This document shows positions 15,976 to 24,852 of a stretch of DNA of 64,000 nucleotides, in pieces. The position numbers and the translations under genes were made by a program. This stretch comes from Streptomyces sp. SKN60 (GTDB lineage Bacteria > Actinomycetota > Actinomycetes > Streptomycetales > Streptomycetaceae): positions 91,111 through 155,110 of the forward strand of contig NZ_JAHTMW010000018.1 of assembly GCF_026236535.1 (NCBI RefSeq), given 5' to 3'. The notes beneath the pieces are model-generated. The model saw only the letters and a list, made by a program, of their open reading frames with translations, was not told the origin of the DNA and made no database searches. Within the stretch, counting starts at the first letter, position 1. Each line of letters opens with the position of its first letter.

Positions 15976-17517
15976 GTGAGCGACATGTCGGAGGCAGGGA
16001 CCGAGTTCCGTACGTCGAAGGGCCGGGTGCGCGGCCGGCGGGCGGACGACGGGGGCGTGGCCGTGCTCGGGATCCCGTACGGCGCCCCGCCCTTCGGCCC
16101 GGACCGGTTCCGGCCGCCGCGTCCGGCGGCCGGGTGGAGCGGGACGCGGGACTGCGCGGCCTTCGGGCCGATCGCCCCGCAGTCGGCGCGGCTGCCGGGT
16201 GCGCCGGTGTGGGAGCCGGGGGACGAGGACGTCCTCACGGTCAACGTATGGACGCCGCCGCGCCCCAGGGCCGGGGCGCCGCTGCCGGTGCTCGTGTGGA
16301 TCCACGGCGGCGCGTACACCTTCGGTTCGCCCGCCCAGCCCGACTTCGACGGTGCCGCGCTGGCCCGTGCCGGGGCGGTCGTGGTGAGCGTGGGTCACCG
16401 GATCGGTTTCGAGGGCTTCGGCCATGTGCCCGGTTTTCCGGACAACCGGGGGCTGCTCGACGTGGTGGCGGCGCTGCGCTGGATTCGGGACGAGATCGCC
16501 GCGTTCGGCGGCGACCCGGGGCGGGTCACGGTCGCCGGGCAGTCCTCGGGCGCCGGGTCGGCGGTGTGCCTGATGGCGATGGAGGAGGCGCGCGGGCTGT
16601 TCCACCGGGTGATCGCCCACAGCGTGCCCAGCGCCTTCTTCACGCCCGGGGTGGCCGCCGCCGTGACCGCCGCCGTCGCGGCGGAGGCCGGGGTCGCCGC
16701 GACGGCCGACGGGCTGCGGTCCGCGGTGCCGGAGCGGCTCGTGGCGGCCGCCGACCGGGTCGCCGCGCGCTGCCGGGAGGGCGACCCGGTGGCGGCGGTG
16801 CAGGCGTACAACCCGGTGGTGTTCCAGCCCGTGATCGACGGCACGGTGCTGGCGGCGGCTCCGCTGGACGCATTGGCGGCCGGGGCGGCGCGGGACGTGG
16901 ACCTGCTGGTGTGCCACACCGTGGAGGAGTGCTGGTTCCTGCACCGGGTCGGGGCGATCAGGGACGTCACGACCGAGGACGAACTCGACGCCTTCGTACG
17001 GGCCTTCCCGCTGCCCGCCGCGCCCGCCGCCGGGTACCGGGAGCTGATGCCGCAGGCTCCGGTACGGGACCGCTATCTGGCGCTGTTCGGCGACGCGCAG
17101 TTCGGCGAGTACAGTAGCCGGCTCGCCGAGCGGCACGCCCGTGCCGGCGGCCGGGCCCACCTCTCCCGCTTCGCCCGTACGCGCCCCGTCCCGGGCGGCC
17201 GGGCCCGGCCCTGGCACACCGCCGACGTGCCCTTCGCCTTCGGCAACCTCGACGCGGAGGGCGCCGACTTCCTCCTCGGCGACGCCCCGGACGCGGACGA
17301 CCGCGCCCTGTCCGCGCGCATGGTGCGCGCCTGGGTGGACTTCGCCGGCACCGGCGACCCCGGCTGGCCCGCGCTCACTCCGGACGCCACGCCGGTCCGT
17401 CACTGGGCCGTGCCCGGAGATCACCTGACGGACGACGTCACGGCGCCGGGCCGCCGGGCGCTCTGGAGGGAGGTCGGCTTCGGCCCGATCCGGCTCCCGG
17501 AGGGGAGTGACGGGTGA
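15976..17517 (+). CDS. Type B carboxylesterase/lipase family protein
   Basis: A 513-residue serine esterase of the carboxylesterase B family. It shows the oxyanion segment WIHGGAYTFGS, the nucleophile motif GQSSGAGS, and GDEDVLTVNVW in place of the usual SEDCLxLNVW. The acid/His part lies in the C-terminal third (HTADVPFAFG and preceding region). The start is GTG with GGGGG upstream; an ATG three codons later is possible. There is no secretion signal, so it is probably intracellular, unlike many animal relatives. It ends at a strong hairpin and is monocistronic. Confidence 0.9.
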   Translation: MSDMSEAGTEFRTSKGRVRGRRADDGGVAVLGIPYGAPPFGPDRFRPPRPAAGWSGTRDCAAFGPIAPQSARLPGAPVWEPGDEDVLTVNVWTPPRPRAGAPLPVLVWIHGGAYTFGSPAQPDFDGAALARAGAVVVSVGHRIGFEGFGHVPGFPDNRGLLDVVAALRWIRDEIAAFGGDPGRVTVAGQSSGAGSAVCLMAMEEARGLFHRVIAHSVPSAFFTPGVAAAVTAAVAAEAGVAATADGLRSAVPERLVAAADRVAARCREGDPVAAVQAYNPVVFQPVIDGTVLAAAPLDALAAGAARDVDLLVCHTVEECWFLHRVGAIRDVTTEDELDAFVRAFPLPAAPAAGYRELMPQAPVRDRYLALFGDAQFGEYSSRLAERHARAGGRAHLSRFARTRPVPGGRARPWHTADVPFAFGNLDAEGADFLLGDAPDADDRALSARMVRAWVDFAGTGDPGWPALTPDATPVRHWAVPGDHLTDDVTAPGRRALWREVGFGPIRLPEGSDG

Positions 17518-17525
17518 CGGAGGAG

Positions 17526-17556
17526 AACCCTCACCCTTGACCCGAGGGTGAGGGTT
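17526..17556 (+). terminator. Terminator hairpin after the carboxylesterase gene
   Basis: AACCCTCACCCT pairs perfectly with AGGGTGAGGGTT around a 7-base loop, beginning 9 bases after the stop codon. It is a 12-bp stem, GC-rich without a long T-run. Confidence 0.8.
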
Positions 17557-17720
17557 CACTCGATGAGAGGTGACGAGCTGTCATCGACGCCTGTCCGCCG
17601 TGAGGGGCGGGTCCGGTCGTACCTCGCCGTGTTCCGGCCGTATTCCTGCTGTCCGGCACCTCCCGCCGGGGGCCGGGCCGGCAGTACCGTGGGAGGCGTA
17701 CGAGACGAGGAGGCACGCTC

Positions 17721-18041
17721 ATGAGTCCTCTGCCCCGCCACACCCTTTACGCCAGCCCGTACCGGCTCGAGGACCACGAGGGTCCGCAGACGCTCGCCGA
17801 GTTGCGCGCCGCGCTCGCCGACATCGATCCCGCCGAACTGACCGCCTTCGACGCGCGCCTCGAGGCGGCCCGGTTCGGGGACGGGTATCGCTCGGTCATC
17901 ACGCAGGCCCGGCAGCTGGTGGCGATCCGGACGCGCCCGGAGGTGCGGGAGGCGATACGCGCGTCGCTCGCCGGTGAGACGGAACTGATGACGGTGGAGG
18001 ATCTGTTCGCCGAGCTCGACAAGGGCGGCGCCGCCTCGTGA
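17721..18041 (+). CDS. Probable antitoxin, DUF6247-like
   Basis: A 106-residue mainly helical protein (DIDPAELTAFDARLEAAR, then VREAIRASLAGETELMTVEDLFAELDKGG). It resembles the DUF6247 group that precedes RelE-like toxins in actinobacteria. The helix-rich layout with an acidic C-terminus fits an antitoxin that wraps a small basic toxin. GAGGAGG stands 7 bases before the ATG. Its stop overlaps the GTG start of the next gene by 4 bases, the usual coupling of type II toxin-antitoxin pairs. The family assignment is from memory of similar proteins. Confidence 0.65.
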   Translation: MSPLPRHTLYASPYRLEDHEGPQTLAELRAALADIDPAELTAFDARLEAARFGDGYRSVITQARQLVAIRTRPEVREAIRASLAGETELMTVEDLFAELDKGGAAS

Positions 18042-18322
18042 CCCACTGGATGGTCGAGATCCCCCGCCGGCTCTACAACGAGATCGCCCACCTCTCCCCC
18101 GGCGGCCGCCGCGCCCTCCACGACGCCCTGGCCGCGCTGGCCGAGGACCCCCGCCCGGCCGAGTCCCGGCCCCAGCCGGTGCGGGGCGCGGAGCTGCGCC
18201 GGGTCGCCACCCTGCCGGCCGGCGACAACGGTCTCACCATCACGCTCCTGTACCGCGTCCACGACCCCGTCGGCGACGAGCCGGGCCGCGTCGAGATCAT
18301 CTTCCTCGTCGCCGGGCCATAG
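18038..18322 (+). CDS. RelE/ParE-superfamily toxin-like protein
   Basis: A 94-residue protein with the small RelE-like layout. A strand with a basic helix (VEIPRRLYNEIAHLSPGGRRALHDALAALAEDP) is followed by a C-terminal sheet (LRRVATLPAGDNGLTITLLYRVHDP, RVEIIFLV). RelE toxins cleave mRNA on the ribosome and ParE toxins poison gyrase; this sequence does not decide between them. It is coupled by a GTGA overlap to the preceding antitoxin-like gene. No second copy was noticed in the window. Confidence 0.68.
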   Translation: MTHWMVEIPRRLYNEIAHLSPGGRRALHDALAALAEDPRPAESRPQPVRGAELRRVATLPAGDNGLTITLLYRVHDPVGDEPGRVEIIFLVAGP

Positions 18323-18334
18323 CGTCCGGGCCGA

Positions 18335-18925
18335 TCAGAACTTGCCCATGTGCTGGGCCGTGCGGTGGCCGAGGCGGGCGGTGAGGTCGGCGACGAAGGC
18401 GTCCGAGAGCGGGGGCCAGCCCCAGAACTCGAAGCAGACCGTGCCCAGGGCGTAGGGGTCGCCCCACCGCCAGTCGGTGACCGGGGAGGGGGTGGCGCAG
18501 GCGGGGCAGGTGGCCTCGCCCGTACCGCCGGCCTCCCAGGCTTCGACGGCGGACCGGAAGGGGGCCCAGGTCCGCTCGTCCGCCTCGAAGGAGTTCGGGT
18601 AGTCGATGAAGGTGGTACGGGCGGCGCAGCGCGGGCAGACGGCGTATTCGGCGTCGTCCTCGCCCTGGCCGCCGACGAAGTGGTGGCGGCCGGTGATAAC
18701 GGCGACCGGGCCCGGGCCCCAGCCGGGTTCGGTCTGGAGGGCGCGGGCCCACTCGGGGCCGGCGGCGAAGCCCTCGTCCGCGTACCGGCTGTACATCCCT
18801 TCGCGGTCCGGTTCGCGGGTCAGGATGCCCTCGGCGACGAGCCAGTCCAGGACGCGGGCCGCGAGCGGGCCGGCCTCCTCCGCCGTGGCTTCGATGTCGA
18901 CGACCCGCTCGAAGTAGTCCCCCAC
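18335..18925 (-). CDS. Uncharacterised protein with a zinc-ribbon-like Cys quartet
   Basis: A 196-residue protein of unknown function. A helical N-terminus (ATAEEAGPLAARVLDWLVAEGI) is followed by CPRCAA and, about 40 residues later, CPACAT. The four cysteines could bind one zinc, making a split ribbon. The C-terminus has the aromatic-rich segment FEFWGWPPLSDAFV. The start is GTG with GGGAGGGA upstream. Convergent with the toxin gene, 12 bases away. No enzyme motif is seen. Confidence 0.75.
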   Translation of the reverse strand: MGDYFERVVDIEATAEEAGPLAARVLDWLVAEGILTREPDREGMYSRYADEGFAAGPEWARALQTEPGWGPGPVAVITGRHHFVGGQGEDDAEYAVCPRCAARTTFIDYPNSFEADERTWAPFRSAVEAWEAGGTGEATCPACATPSPVTDWRWGDPYALGTVCFEFWGWPPLSDAFVADLTARLGHRTAQHMGKF

Positions 18926-19016
18926 AGCCGCTGTTCCCTCCCGTGTCCGGCCGCGGTCCGGCCTCGTGCGTCCACTCTCGCACCCGGCACCGACAGTGCC
19001 GCCGCCCGCCGGTCGG

Positions 19017-20498
19017 TCAGTCCACCGGCCAGGTGTGCGCGGGGGCGTTGAGGTGCATGTAGTCGATGTACTGACGGGTCATCCGGCGCAGCGCCTCGGG
19101 GCGGGGCAGATGGGTGACGTCGTGGAGGTGGTGGAAGGTCTCGGACTGCCACACGGCGCCGTTGCGGGCGCTGACGCAGCGCTGTTCGACGATGCCGAGG
19201 AGGGGTTCGCGCCACGCGGTGTCGAGGCCGAGGCGTTCCAGGCCGCGGTGGGCGAGCGGGAGCAGGCGGCGCAGGACGAGTTCGGTGACGGGGATCTGGC
19301 CCATGCCCGGCCAGAAGAGTTCGGCGTCGATGCCGCGGCGGGCGGCGGTGTGCAGGTTGTCCTCGGCGGCGGAGAAGGACATCCGGGTCCAGACGGGGCG
19401 GTCCTCGTCGACGAGGGCGCGCAGGAGCCCGTAGTAGAAGGCGCCGTTGGCCATGACGTCGGCGACGGTGGGTCCGGCGGGCAGGACGCGGTTCTCGACG
19501 CGGAGGTGCGGGACGCCGTCGACGACGGCGTAGACGGGCCGGTTCCAGCGGTAGACGGTGCCGTTGTGGAGGGTGAGTTCGGCGAGGTGCGGGATCTCGC
19601 CGCGGTCGAGGGTGGCTTCGGGGTCCTCGTCGTCGACCAGCGGGAGCAGGGCGGGGAAGTAGCGGGTGTTCTCCTCGAAGAGGTCGAAGACGCTGGTGAT
19701 CCAGCGTTCGCCGAACCAGACGCGGGGGCGCACGCCCTGGATCCTGATCTCGTCGGGGCGGGTGTCGGTGGCCTGTTCGAAGAGGGGGATGCGGGTCTCG
19801 CTCCACAGTTCGCGGCCGAAGAGGAAGGGCGAGTTGGCGGCGAGGGCGATCTGGACGCCGGCGATGGCCTGGGCGGCGTTCCAGTGGTCGGCGAACTCCT
19901 CCGGGGCGACCTGGAGATGGAACTGGGTGCTGGTGCAGGCGGCCTCGGGGGTGATGGTGTCGGCGTAGGTGACGAGCCGTTCGACGCCGTCGATCTCGAT
20001 GAGGAGGTCTTCGCCCCGCGCGGCGAAGATCTGCTCGTTGAGGAGGTGGTAGCGGGGGTTCTCGGAGAGGGCGTGGTGGTCGACGTCGGCGCGTTCCAGC
20101 GTGGGCAGGACGCCGATCATGACGAGGTGGGCGCCGACCGCGGAGGCGCGTTCCTCGGCGTGGTCGAGGGCCGCGCGGATCTCGCTCTCCCAGGCCTCGG
20201 GGCCGCCGCCGGCGGCGAAGCGGCGGGGCGCGAGGTTGATCTCCAGGTTGAAGCGGCCGAGCTCGCTGGACCAGGCGGGGTCCGCGATGGCTTCGAGGGC
20301 CTCTGAGCTCCGCATGGCGGGGCGGGCGGTCTCGTCGACGAGGTTGAGTTCGATCTCCAGGCCGACCTGTGGCCGCTCGACGTCGAAGCGTGACTCGCGC
20401 AGCAGACGGGCGAGCACGTCGAGGCAGATGTGCGTCCGGTCGCGGAACCGGCGGCGGTCGTCACGGGTGAACGTCTGCGCCGGGACGTCTCGTCCCAT
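19017..20498 (-). CDS. Glutamate-cysteine ligase family (GCS2-type carboxylate-amine ligase)
   Basis: A 493-residue protein of the ATP-dependent carboxylate-amine ligase family that includes plant-type and YbdK-like glutamate-cysteine ligases. Landmarks are VGLEIELNLVD near residue 50, FNLEINLAPR, ACTSTQFHLQV, LRVENRVLPAGPTVADV and the C-terminal HWNAAQAI/QYIDYMHLN. Streptomycetes make mycothiol rather than glutathione, so the product may be a gamma-glutamyl compound other than glutathione. EgtA of ergothioneine synthesis is a related possibility, but no other egt gene is nearby. GGGAGGA lies 5 bases before the ATG. Confidence 0.82.
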   Translation of the reverse strand: MGRDVPAQTFTRDDRRRFRDRTHICLDVLARLLRESRFDVERPQVGLEIELNLVDETARPAMRSSEALEAIADPAWSSELGRFNLEINLAPRRFAAGGGPEAWESEIRAALDHAEERASAVGAHLVMIGVLPTLERADVDHHALSENPRYHLLNEQIFAARGEDLLIEIDGVERLVTYADTITPEAACTSTQFHLQVAPEEFADHWNAAQAIAGVQIALAANSPFLFGRELWSETRIPLFEQATDTRPDEIRIQGVRPRVWFGERWITSVFDLFEENTRYFPALLPLVDDEDPEATLDRGEIPHLAELTLHNGTVYRWNRPVYAVVDGVPHLRVENRVLPAGPTVADVMANGAFYYGLLRALVDEDRPVWTRMSFSAAEDNLHTAARRGIDAELFWPGMGQIPVTELVLRRLLPLAHRGLERLGLDTAWREPLLGIVEQRCVSARNGAVWQSETFHHLHDVTHLPRPEALRRMTRQYIDYMHLNAPAHTWPVD

Positions 20499-20673
20499 CG
20501 GGTCCTCCCGCGTGTCGTCCGGTGCGGAGCCCTTCTGTCCTCCTCTCAGCGTGCCACCGGGAGGCGTACGGCTGCCAGCGCGGGCCCGCAGGCTGGAAGA
20601 ATGGCACCGACCACGCAAGATCCCGGAGCGCCGGGAGAACCGGGAGAACCGGGAAACAATGGGGGGAACGCGC

Positions 20674-20898
20674 ATGATCCTGCTCGTCCTGAGCGGTGTC
20701 CTCGTGCTGGCCGTCGCGGGCTGCGGCTGTGTCGTCTGGGCGGCGCGCGGCGGACCGCGCTGGGTGCGGGGTGTGGCGGCGGTGACGCTCGCCGCCGGTG
20801 AGCTGGTCCGTGGCGCGCAGCGGTCGAGCCGCCGGCGGCAGTCGCAGGAGCAGCGGTTCCTCGGGAACGGCGGGGGCGACGGTGGCGGCAGCGACTGA
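20674..20898 (+). CDS. Small single-pass membrane protein of unknown function
   Basis: A 74-residue protein with one hydrophobic helix (LLVLSGVLVLAVAGCGCVVW) then a basic tail rich in Arg, Gln and Gly. LAVAGC resembles a lipobox, but a Cys inside a longer helix makes a lipoprotein uncertain. The ATG at 20674 follows GGGGGGA by 7 bases; an in-frame ATG at 20659 lacks a site. Its end overlaps the start of the ComB-like gene by 17 bases. Confidence 0.6.
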   Translation: MILLVLSGVLVLAVAGCGCVVWAARGGPRWVRGVAAVTLAAGELVRGAQRSSRRRQSQEQRFLGNGGGDGGGSD

Positions 20899-21658
20899 GG
20901 CGGCCGAGGGCGCGCCGGCGACGGACCGCGGCCGCCGCCACCGCTTCCTCGGCATCCCCGAGTTGGCCGGCCGGCCGCCCCGTACCGCCGTCGTCGTCGA
21001 CGTCATGCGCGCCTTCACCGTCGCCGCGTGGGCCTTCGCGCGCGGGGCGGACCGGATCGTCCTGGCCGCCGCGGAGGACGAGGCCCTCGCGCTCAAGGCC
21101 GCCCACCCGGGGTGGCTGGCGCTGAAGGACGGGGCGCCGGCGGAAGGGTTCGACGCCGTGAACTCGCCCGGTCTGGTCCGGGCCGCCGAGCTGACGGGCC
21201 GTACGGTCGTGCAGAAGACCACGGCGGGGACGGTGGGCGCGCTGGCCGTCGGCGGCGCCGATCTCGTGCTCTGCGCCGGCTTCGTGGTGGCGGGGGCGAC
21301 GGCCGCGTACCTGCGGGACCGGAACGCCGACGGCCGGGTGACCTTCGTCGTCACCGGCGAGGACGGGCGGGCGGCGGAGGACCTGGCCTGCGCCGAGTAC
21401 ATCGCGCGGCTGCTCGACGACAGCGACGCCGGCGCCGGCGCCAGGGGCGGGGCCGATGTGGCTCCGTACGTACGGCGGGCGCGGGACTCGCGCGCGGCGG
21501 CCGACCTCGCGGAGGGGCTGCGCCGGGGCTATCGCGGGGTGCACGCGGAGGATGTCGCGCTCTGTCTGGAGGCGGACCGGTTCGGGTTCGCGATGGTGGC
21601 GCGCCGCGAGGGGGCTCTGACGGTGCTCCGTCCGGTCGAGGTGCCCGGGCGGCCCTGA
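20882..21658 (+). CDS. 2-phosphosulfolactate phosphatase family (ComB-like) protein
   Basis: About 258 residues, resembling ComB, the Mg-dependent phosphatase that forms sulfolactate in methanogen coenzyme M synthesis. The signature is VVVDVMRAFTVAAWAFARGAD, followed by VVQKTTAGTVGAL, LVLCAGFVVAGAT and VTFVVTGEDGRAAEDLACAEYIA. Actinobacteria do not make coenzyme M, so the real substrate is unknown. The GTG at 20882 follows GGGGGC and overlaps the preceding gene; a frame open to 20798 has no better start. Confidence 0.78.
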   Translation: MAAATEAAEGAPATDRGRRHRFLGIPELAGRPPRTAVVVDVMRAFTVAAWAFARGADRIVLAAAEDEALALKAAHPGWLALKDGAPAEGFDAVNSPGLVRAAELTGRTVVQKTTAGTVGALAVGGADLVLCAGFVVAGATAAYLRDRNADGRVTFVVTGEDGRAAEDLACAEYIARLLDDSDAGAGARGGADVAPYVRRARDSRAAADLAEGLRRGYRGVHAEDVALCLEADRFGFAMVARREGALTVLRPVEVPGRP

Positions 21659-21679
21659 CGGGCGCGCCCCGGCCTCCCG

Positions 21680-22450
21680 TCACTCCGGCGGTGTCGGCGG
21701 CCAGGGGTAGCCCAACCGCTCCGCGTCCCACGAGCCGCCCCACACCTCGGCGACGACGCGCGGGTCACCGGCGGTCAGCCGGGCCTCCAGGCGCGCGGCC
21801 TGCCGGGCGGGGTCGTGGTCGTCGACGGGGAGGGTCAGGCCGAACTGGAGCCAGGGGCGGCCGGGTTCGGGGGCGATGCCGGGGTGCATCAGGACGACGT
21901 GGATGCGGTCGGGTTCGTGGCGGGCGGCCTGAACCGCCTCCAGTTCACACTCCCAGCGGGCGAGCCAGTCCGCGCGCCGCCGCAGCGCGGCCTCCAGGAG
22001 CCGTGCGACCGCGCAGGCCGGCCACTCCCAGGCGCGGTCCGCGGTCGCGCGCCGCACCTCCGTCGCGTACTGCTCGGCGTCGAAGCGCAGGTCGGGCAGC
22101 CGCAGTCCGGGGTCGGCCGGGTCGCGCCAACCCGCCCAGACCACGTCGTAGCCGTCCTGCTGCACGGTTACGTAGAGGGCGCCGCAGCAGCTCTCCTCGC
22201 CGCATCCGCCGCCTGCGAGCCGTACCTCGTGCGGCACGGCACCGGCGTGCAGCGGCATCTCGTCCGGGTCCAGCAGGTGGCGGGGGCTCACACCGCGAAA
22301 GCGGGAGGTGGTGTCCGCCAGCAGGTCCCGGCCGTCGACGACGGGGCGGACCTCGACGACTCCGGGCCTGGACTCGCGGGGCTCGGAGTCGCCGGGCGGG
22401 CGGACGATCCGCAGGTGGAGAAGCCGGCGAAGGGTGCGTTCCGTGGGCAT
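21680..22450 (-). CDS. Uncharacterised protein with a GCGEESCCG motif
   Basis: A 256-residue protein of unknown function. The central GGGCGEESCCGALYVTVQ resembles metal- or redox-binding cysteine clusters. VVWAGWRDP and AEQYATEVRRA follow, and the C-terminus is rich in Trp and Pro. There is no signal or membrane segment. The start is uncertain: ATG at 22450 or a frame start 12 codons upstream at 22486, neither with a strong ribosome-binding site. It converges on the ComB-like gene (21 bases apart). Confidence 0.68.
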   Translation of the reverse strand: MPTERTLRRLLHLRIVRPPGDSEPRESRPGVVEVRPVVDGRDLLADTTSRFRGVSPRHLLDPDEMPLHAGAVPHEVRLAGGGCGEESCCGALYVTVQQDGYDVVWAGWRDPADPGLRLPDLRFDAEQYATEVRRATADRAWEWPACAVARLLEAALRRRADWLARWECELEAVQAARHEPDRIHVVLMHPGIAPEPGRPWLQFGLTLPVDDHDPARQAARLEARLTAGDPRVVAEVWGGSWDAERLGYPWPPTPPE

Positions 22451-22529
22451 CGGTCGATGATCACGGAGGCCGGGGCCGCCTGTCACGCGGAATTCCCGCG
22501 CCAGGGCTTCGAGCGCCGGCCGCCCTCCG

Positions 22530-23747
22530 TCACCGCCTCGCCTCCGCCCGCACCGGCCTGCGCAGCAGGTAGCCGGCCGCGAGGACGATCAGCACCAGCA
22601 TGCAGGCGATGAAGACGAGGCCCGCGCCTTCGAGGCCGAGGGGGTCGGCGAGCAGGCCCACGCCGATGACGGGGACGGAGATGCCGGCGTAGGCGACGAC
22701 GAAGAGGGTGGAGATGACGGCCGCGCGGCGGTCGGCGGGGGCTGCCTGGGCGACGGCGGCGATCGCGGCGCGGAAGGCGAGGCCCTGGCCGGTGCCCCCG
22801 ACCACGGCGGACAGGACGATGAGGGCGAGGGTGTCGGTGTAGAGGGCGCCGGCGAGGAGGAGCAGGCCGGCGAGGAGGACGGCGCAGCCGAGCGGCAGGG
22901 AGCGGGCGACGCCGACGCGGCTGACGGCGAGCTGTCCCGCGGTGGAGGCGAAGAAGGCGAGGGCGACGACGAGGCCGCTGACGGCGTGGTTGTCGACGTG
23001 GAGGTAGCGGGCGAGGAAGGCGGGGCTGACCGAGGTGAAGACGCCGAAGAGCGCGAATCCGACGAAGGCGGCGACGGCGGACGGCACGAACACCGCCCGG
23101 ACCTGTGGCGGCAGCGCGGGCCGCTGGGGGCGTACGGCGGACAGCGGGCGCCGGTCGGTGACGGTCTCGGGCAGGCGGAGCAGGACGAGCAGGGAGGCGG
23201 CCACCAGGGCGAGGTGGACGACGAAGGGGAGAGTCAGCGGGTCGGGGGCGTACTCGGCGAGGAGGCCCGCGAGCAGGGGGCCGCAGCCGAGGCCGCCCAT
23301 GTTGGCGGCGGTGGCCACGAAGGTGGCACGGGAGGCGCCGCCGGGCGGGGCGAGCTCCAGGACGTAGGCGGTGGCCGCGCCGGTGAAGAGGCCGGCCGAC
23401 AGGCCGGAGAACAGCCGGCCCGCGTACAGCCAGGGCAGTCCGTCGGCGGCGAGGAAGCAGCCGGCGCTGGCCGCCGCGAAGCCGAGGCCCCACAGCAGGG
23501 CGGGGCGCCGGCCGACGGTGTCGGAGGCGTTGCCGGCGAGCAGCAGTACGCCGATGACGCCGAACGCGTACACCGCGTAGACGACGGTCACGGTCAGCTC
23601 GGAGAAGCCGAACTCCTGCTGGTAGAGCGGGTAGAGCGGGGTCGGCAGGGTGGTGCCGGCCATGCAGACGACGAACACCGCCCCGGCGAGCAGGCACCGC
23701 AGCCAGCCACGCTGTGCCGCCGGATCCGCACCTCCGTCTTCGCGCAT
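22530..23747 (-). CDS. MFS transporter
   Basis: A 405-residue major facilitator with 12 predicted helices. Motif A is GNASDTVGRRPALLWG between helices 2 and 3. Helix 1 reads MAGTTLPTPLYPLYQ, a pattern common in actinobacterial drug exporters, and helix 5 shows AANMGGLGCGPLLAGLLAEY. No ribosome-binding site is obvious; TTACGGT lies 12-18 bases before the ATG, so the message may be nearly leaderless. A perfect 20-base palindrome (23770-23789) stands upstream and could be an operator or the end of the upstream transcript. Confidence 0.88.
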   Translation of the reverse strand: MREDGGADPAAQRGWLRCLLAGAVFVVCMAGTTLPTPLYPLYQQEFGFSELTVTVVYAVYAFGVIGVLLLAGNASDTVGRRPALLWGLGFAAASAGCFLAADGLPWLYAGRLFSGLSAGLFTGAATAYVLELAPPGGASRATFVATAANMGGLGCGPLLAGLLAEYAPDPLTLPFVVHLALVAASLLVLLRLPETVTDRRPLSAVRPQRPALPPQVRAVFVPSAVAAFVGFALFGVFTSVSPAFLARYLHVDNHAVSGLVVALAFFASTAGQLAVSRVGVARSLPLGCAVLLAGLLLLAGALYTDTLALIVLSAVVGGTGQGLAFRAAIAAVAQAAPADRRAAVISTLFVVAYAGISVPVIGVGLLADPLGLEGAGLVFIACMLVLIVLAAGYLLRRPVRAEARR

Positions 23748-23943
23748 GGCGCCGACCGTAACCCGGGGATCCCGCCGGGCCCGGCGGGACGCACCGGGGC
23801 GGCCCCGTCTCCCCCAATTCCGCCCGCTCCGGGCGACAGTCCCGGCGCGCTGCCGTACGCGGCGACGGTCACCGCGCCGTAGTGGGGCACCCGGGCGGAG
23901 CTCATCGAGGGGCTCGACCCGGCCCGGGCCGGTGCCGTGGACG

Positions 23944-24741
23944 TCAAGGGGCGACCCGCACCGGACCGGCCGGGCGGTCGTCGTAGGAGGCGTCGTCGCC
24001 GCGGGTGACCGTGCCGTTGGTGATCTGGCCCGCGAGGCCGAGGATCAGGAACACCCAGACCAGGACCTTGGCGGGGGTGCCGAGGACCAGGGGGCGGGTG
24101 GCCGACACGGGCTGCTGGGCTGCGGGCGCGGGCTCGTCGCCGAAGACGCCCTTGGGGTACACGGGGGTGAGCATCATCGCGTACGCGCTGAACCGCATGC
24201 GGTAGCGGACGACAGCCGCCGTCGCGGCGAACACGGGCTCGGGCAGCCGGCCCAGGATGACGGTGATGATCCAGAACACCCAGCCGATGGCGAACCAGCC
24301 GGACTGGGCCAGGCCGCTGACGATGGCCGCCGGGATCATCAGGATGATGCGGAAGAGCACGGCGAGCCGGTTGAGCGGGGTGCTGCGCAGTTCGATGCGT
24401 ACGGGGTGGTCGCGCGCGTCGAAGGCGAACGGCGGGTAGCGGTCGACGAGCAGCGTCGAACTGGCCGTCACCCGGGTCTGATAGGCGAGGACGTCGCCGA
24501 GGAAGGAGGCGATCGGGTCGGGCAGCCGGCCGAGTACGAGCGCGGCGAACCAGCCGACGATCGTCACGAAGAACGCGGCGATCGACAGCACCATCACCAC
24601 GATGAACTGCGGGATGAGCAGCAGCCAGCGCAGGAACACCGTCCAGCGGCGCTGCTGCCCGGGCGCGGGCACGTCGAGCGGCGGGCGGAACTCGCCCGCG
24701 TCGGTGTCCTGCGGGGGCCGGGGATCCCAACCTGCGCTCAT
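23944..24741 (-). CDS. DUF4389 membrane protein
   Basis: A 265-residue membrane protein with the DUF4389 layout. Two tandem units each hold a pair of helices: FLRWLLLIPQFIVVMVLSIAAFF then VGWFAALVLGRLPDPI, and later LFRIILMIPAAIVSG then WVFWIITVILGRLPEP. The repeats suggest internal duplication. A final helix near the C-terminus precedes an Asp-rich tail. GGAGG precedes the ATG. Function is unknown; no partner gene is adjacent. Confidence 0.82.
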   Translation of the reverse strand: MSAGWDPRPPQDTDAGEFRPPLDVPAPGQQRRWTVFLRWLLLIPQFIVVMVLSIAAFFVTIVGWFAALVLGRLPDPIASFLGDVLAYQTRVTASSTLLVDRYPPFAFDARDHPVRIELRSTPLNRLAVLFRIILMIPAAIVSGLAQSGWFAIGWVFWIITVILGRLPEPVFAATAAVVRYRMRFSAYAMMLTPVYPKGVFGDEPAPAAQQPVSATRPLVLGTPAKVLVWVFLILGLAGQITNGTVTRGDDASYDDRPAGPVRVAP

Positions 24742-24852
24742 CGCCGCCTCCGTGTCCCTGGGTGCCGGGTGTGGTGCCGGATCCTCTCGATCCTGGCGCG
24801 GCGGCGCGGGCCGCGCACGGCCGCATGGGCCACGCGGGGCAAGGCGGGGGGC

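Noticed and set aside
19017..20498. Calling the GCS2-family ligase EgtA
   Set aside because: No other ergothioneine gene is near, and the motifs do not distinguish EgtA from other family members.
23770..23789. Perfect 20-base palindrome upstream of an MFS gene
   Set aside because: It is only G, C and terminal A/T in a GC-rich gap, with no loop, so neither an operator nor a terminator can be argued firmly. Mentioned in the MFS entry only.
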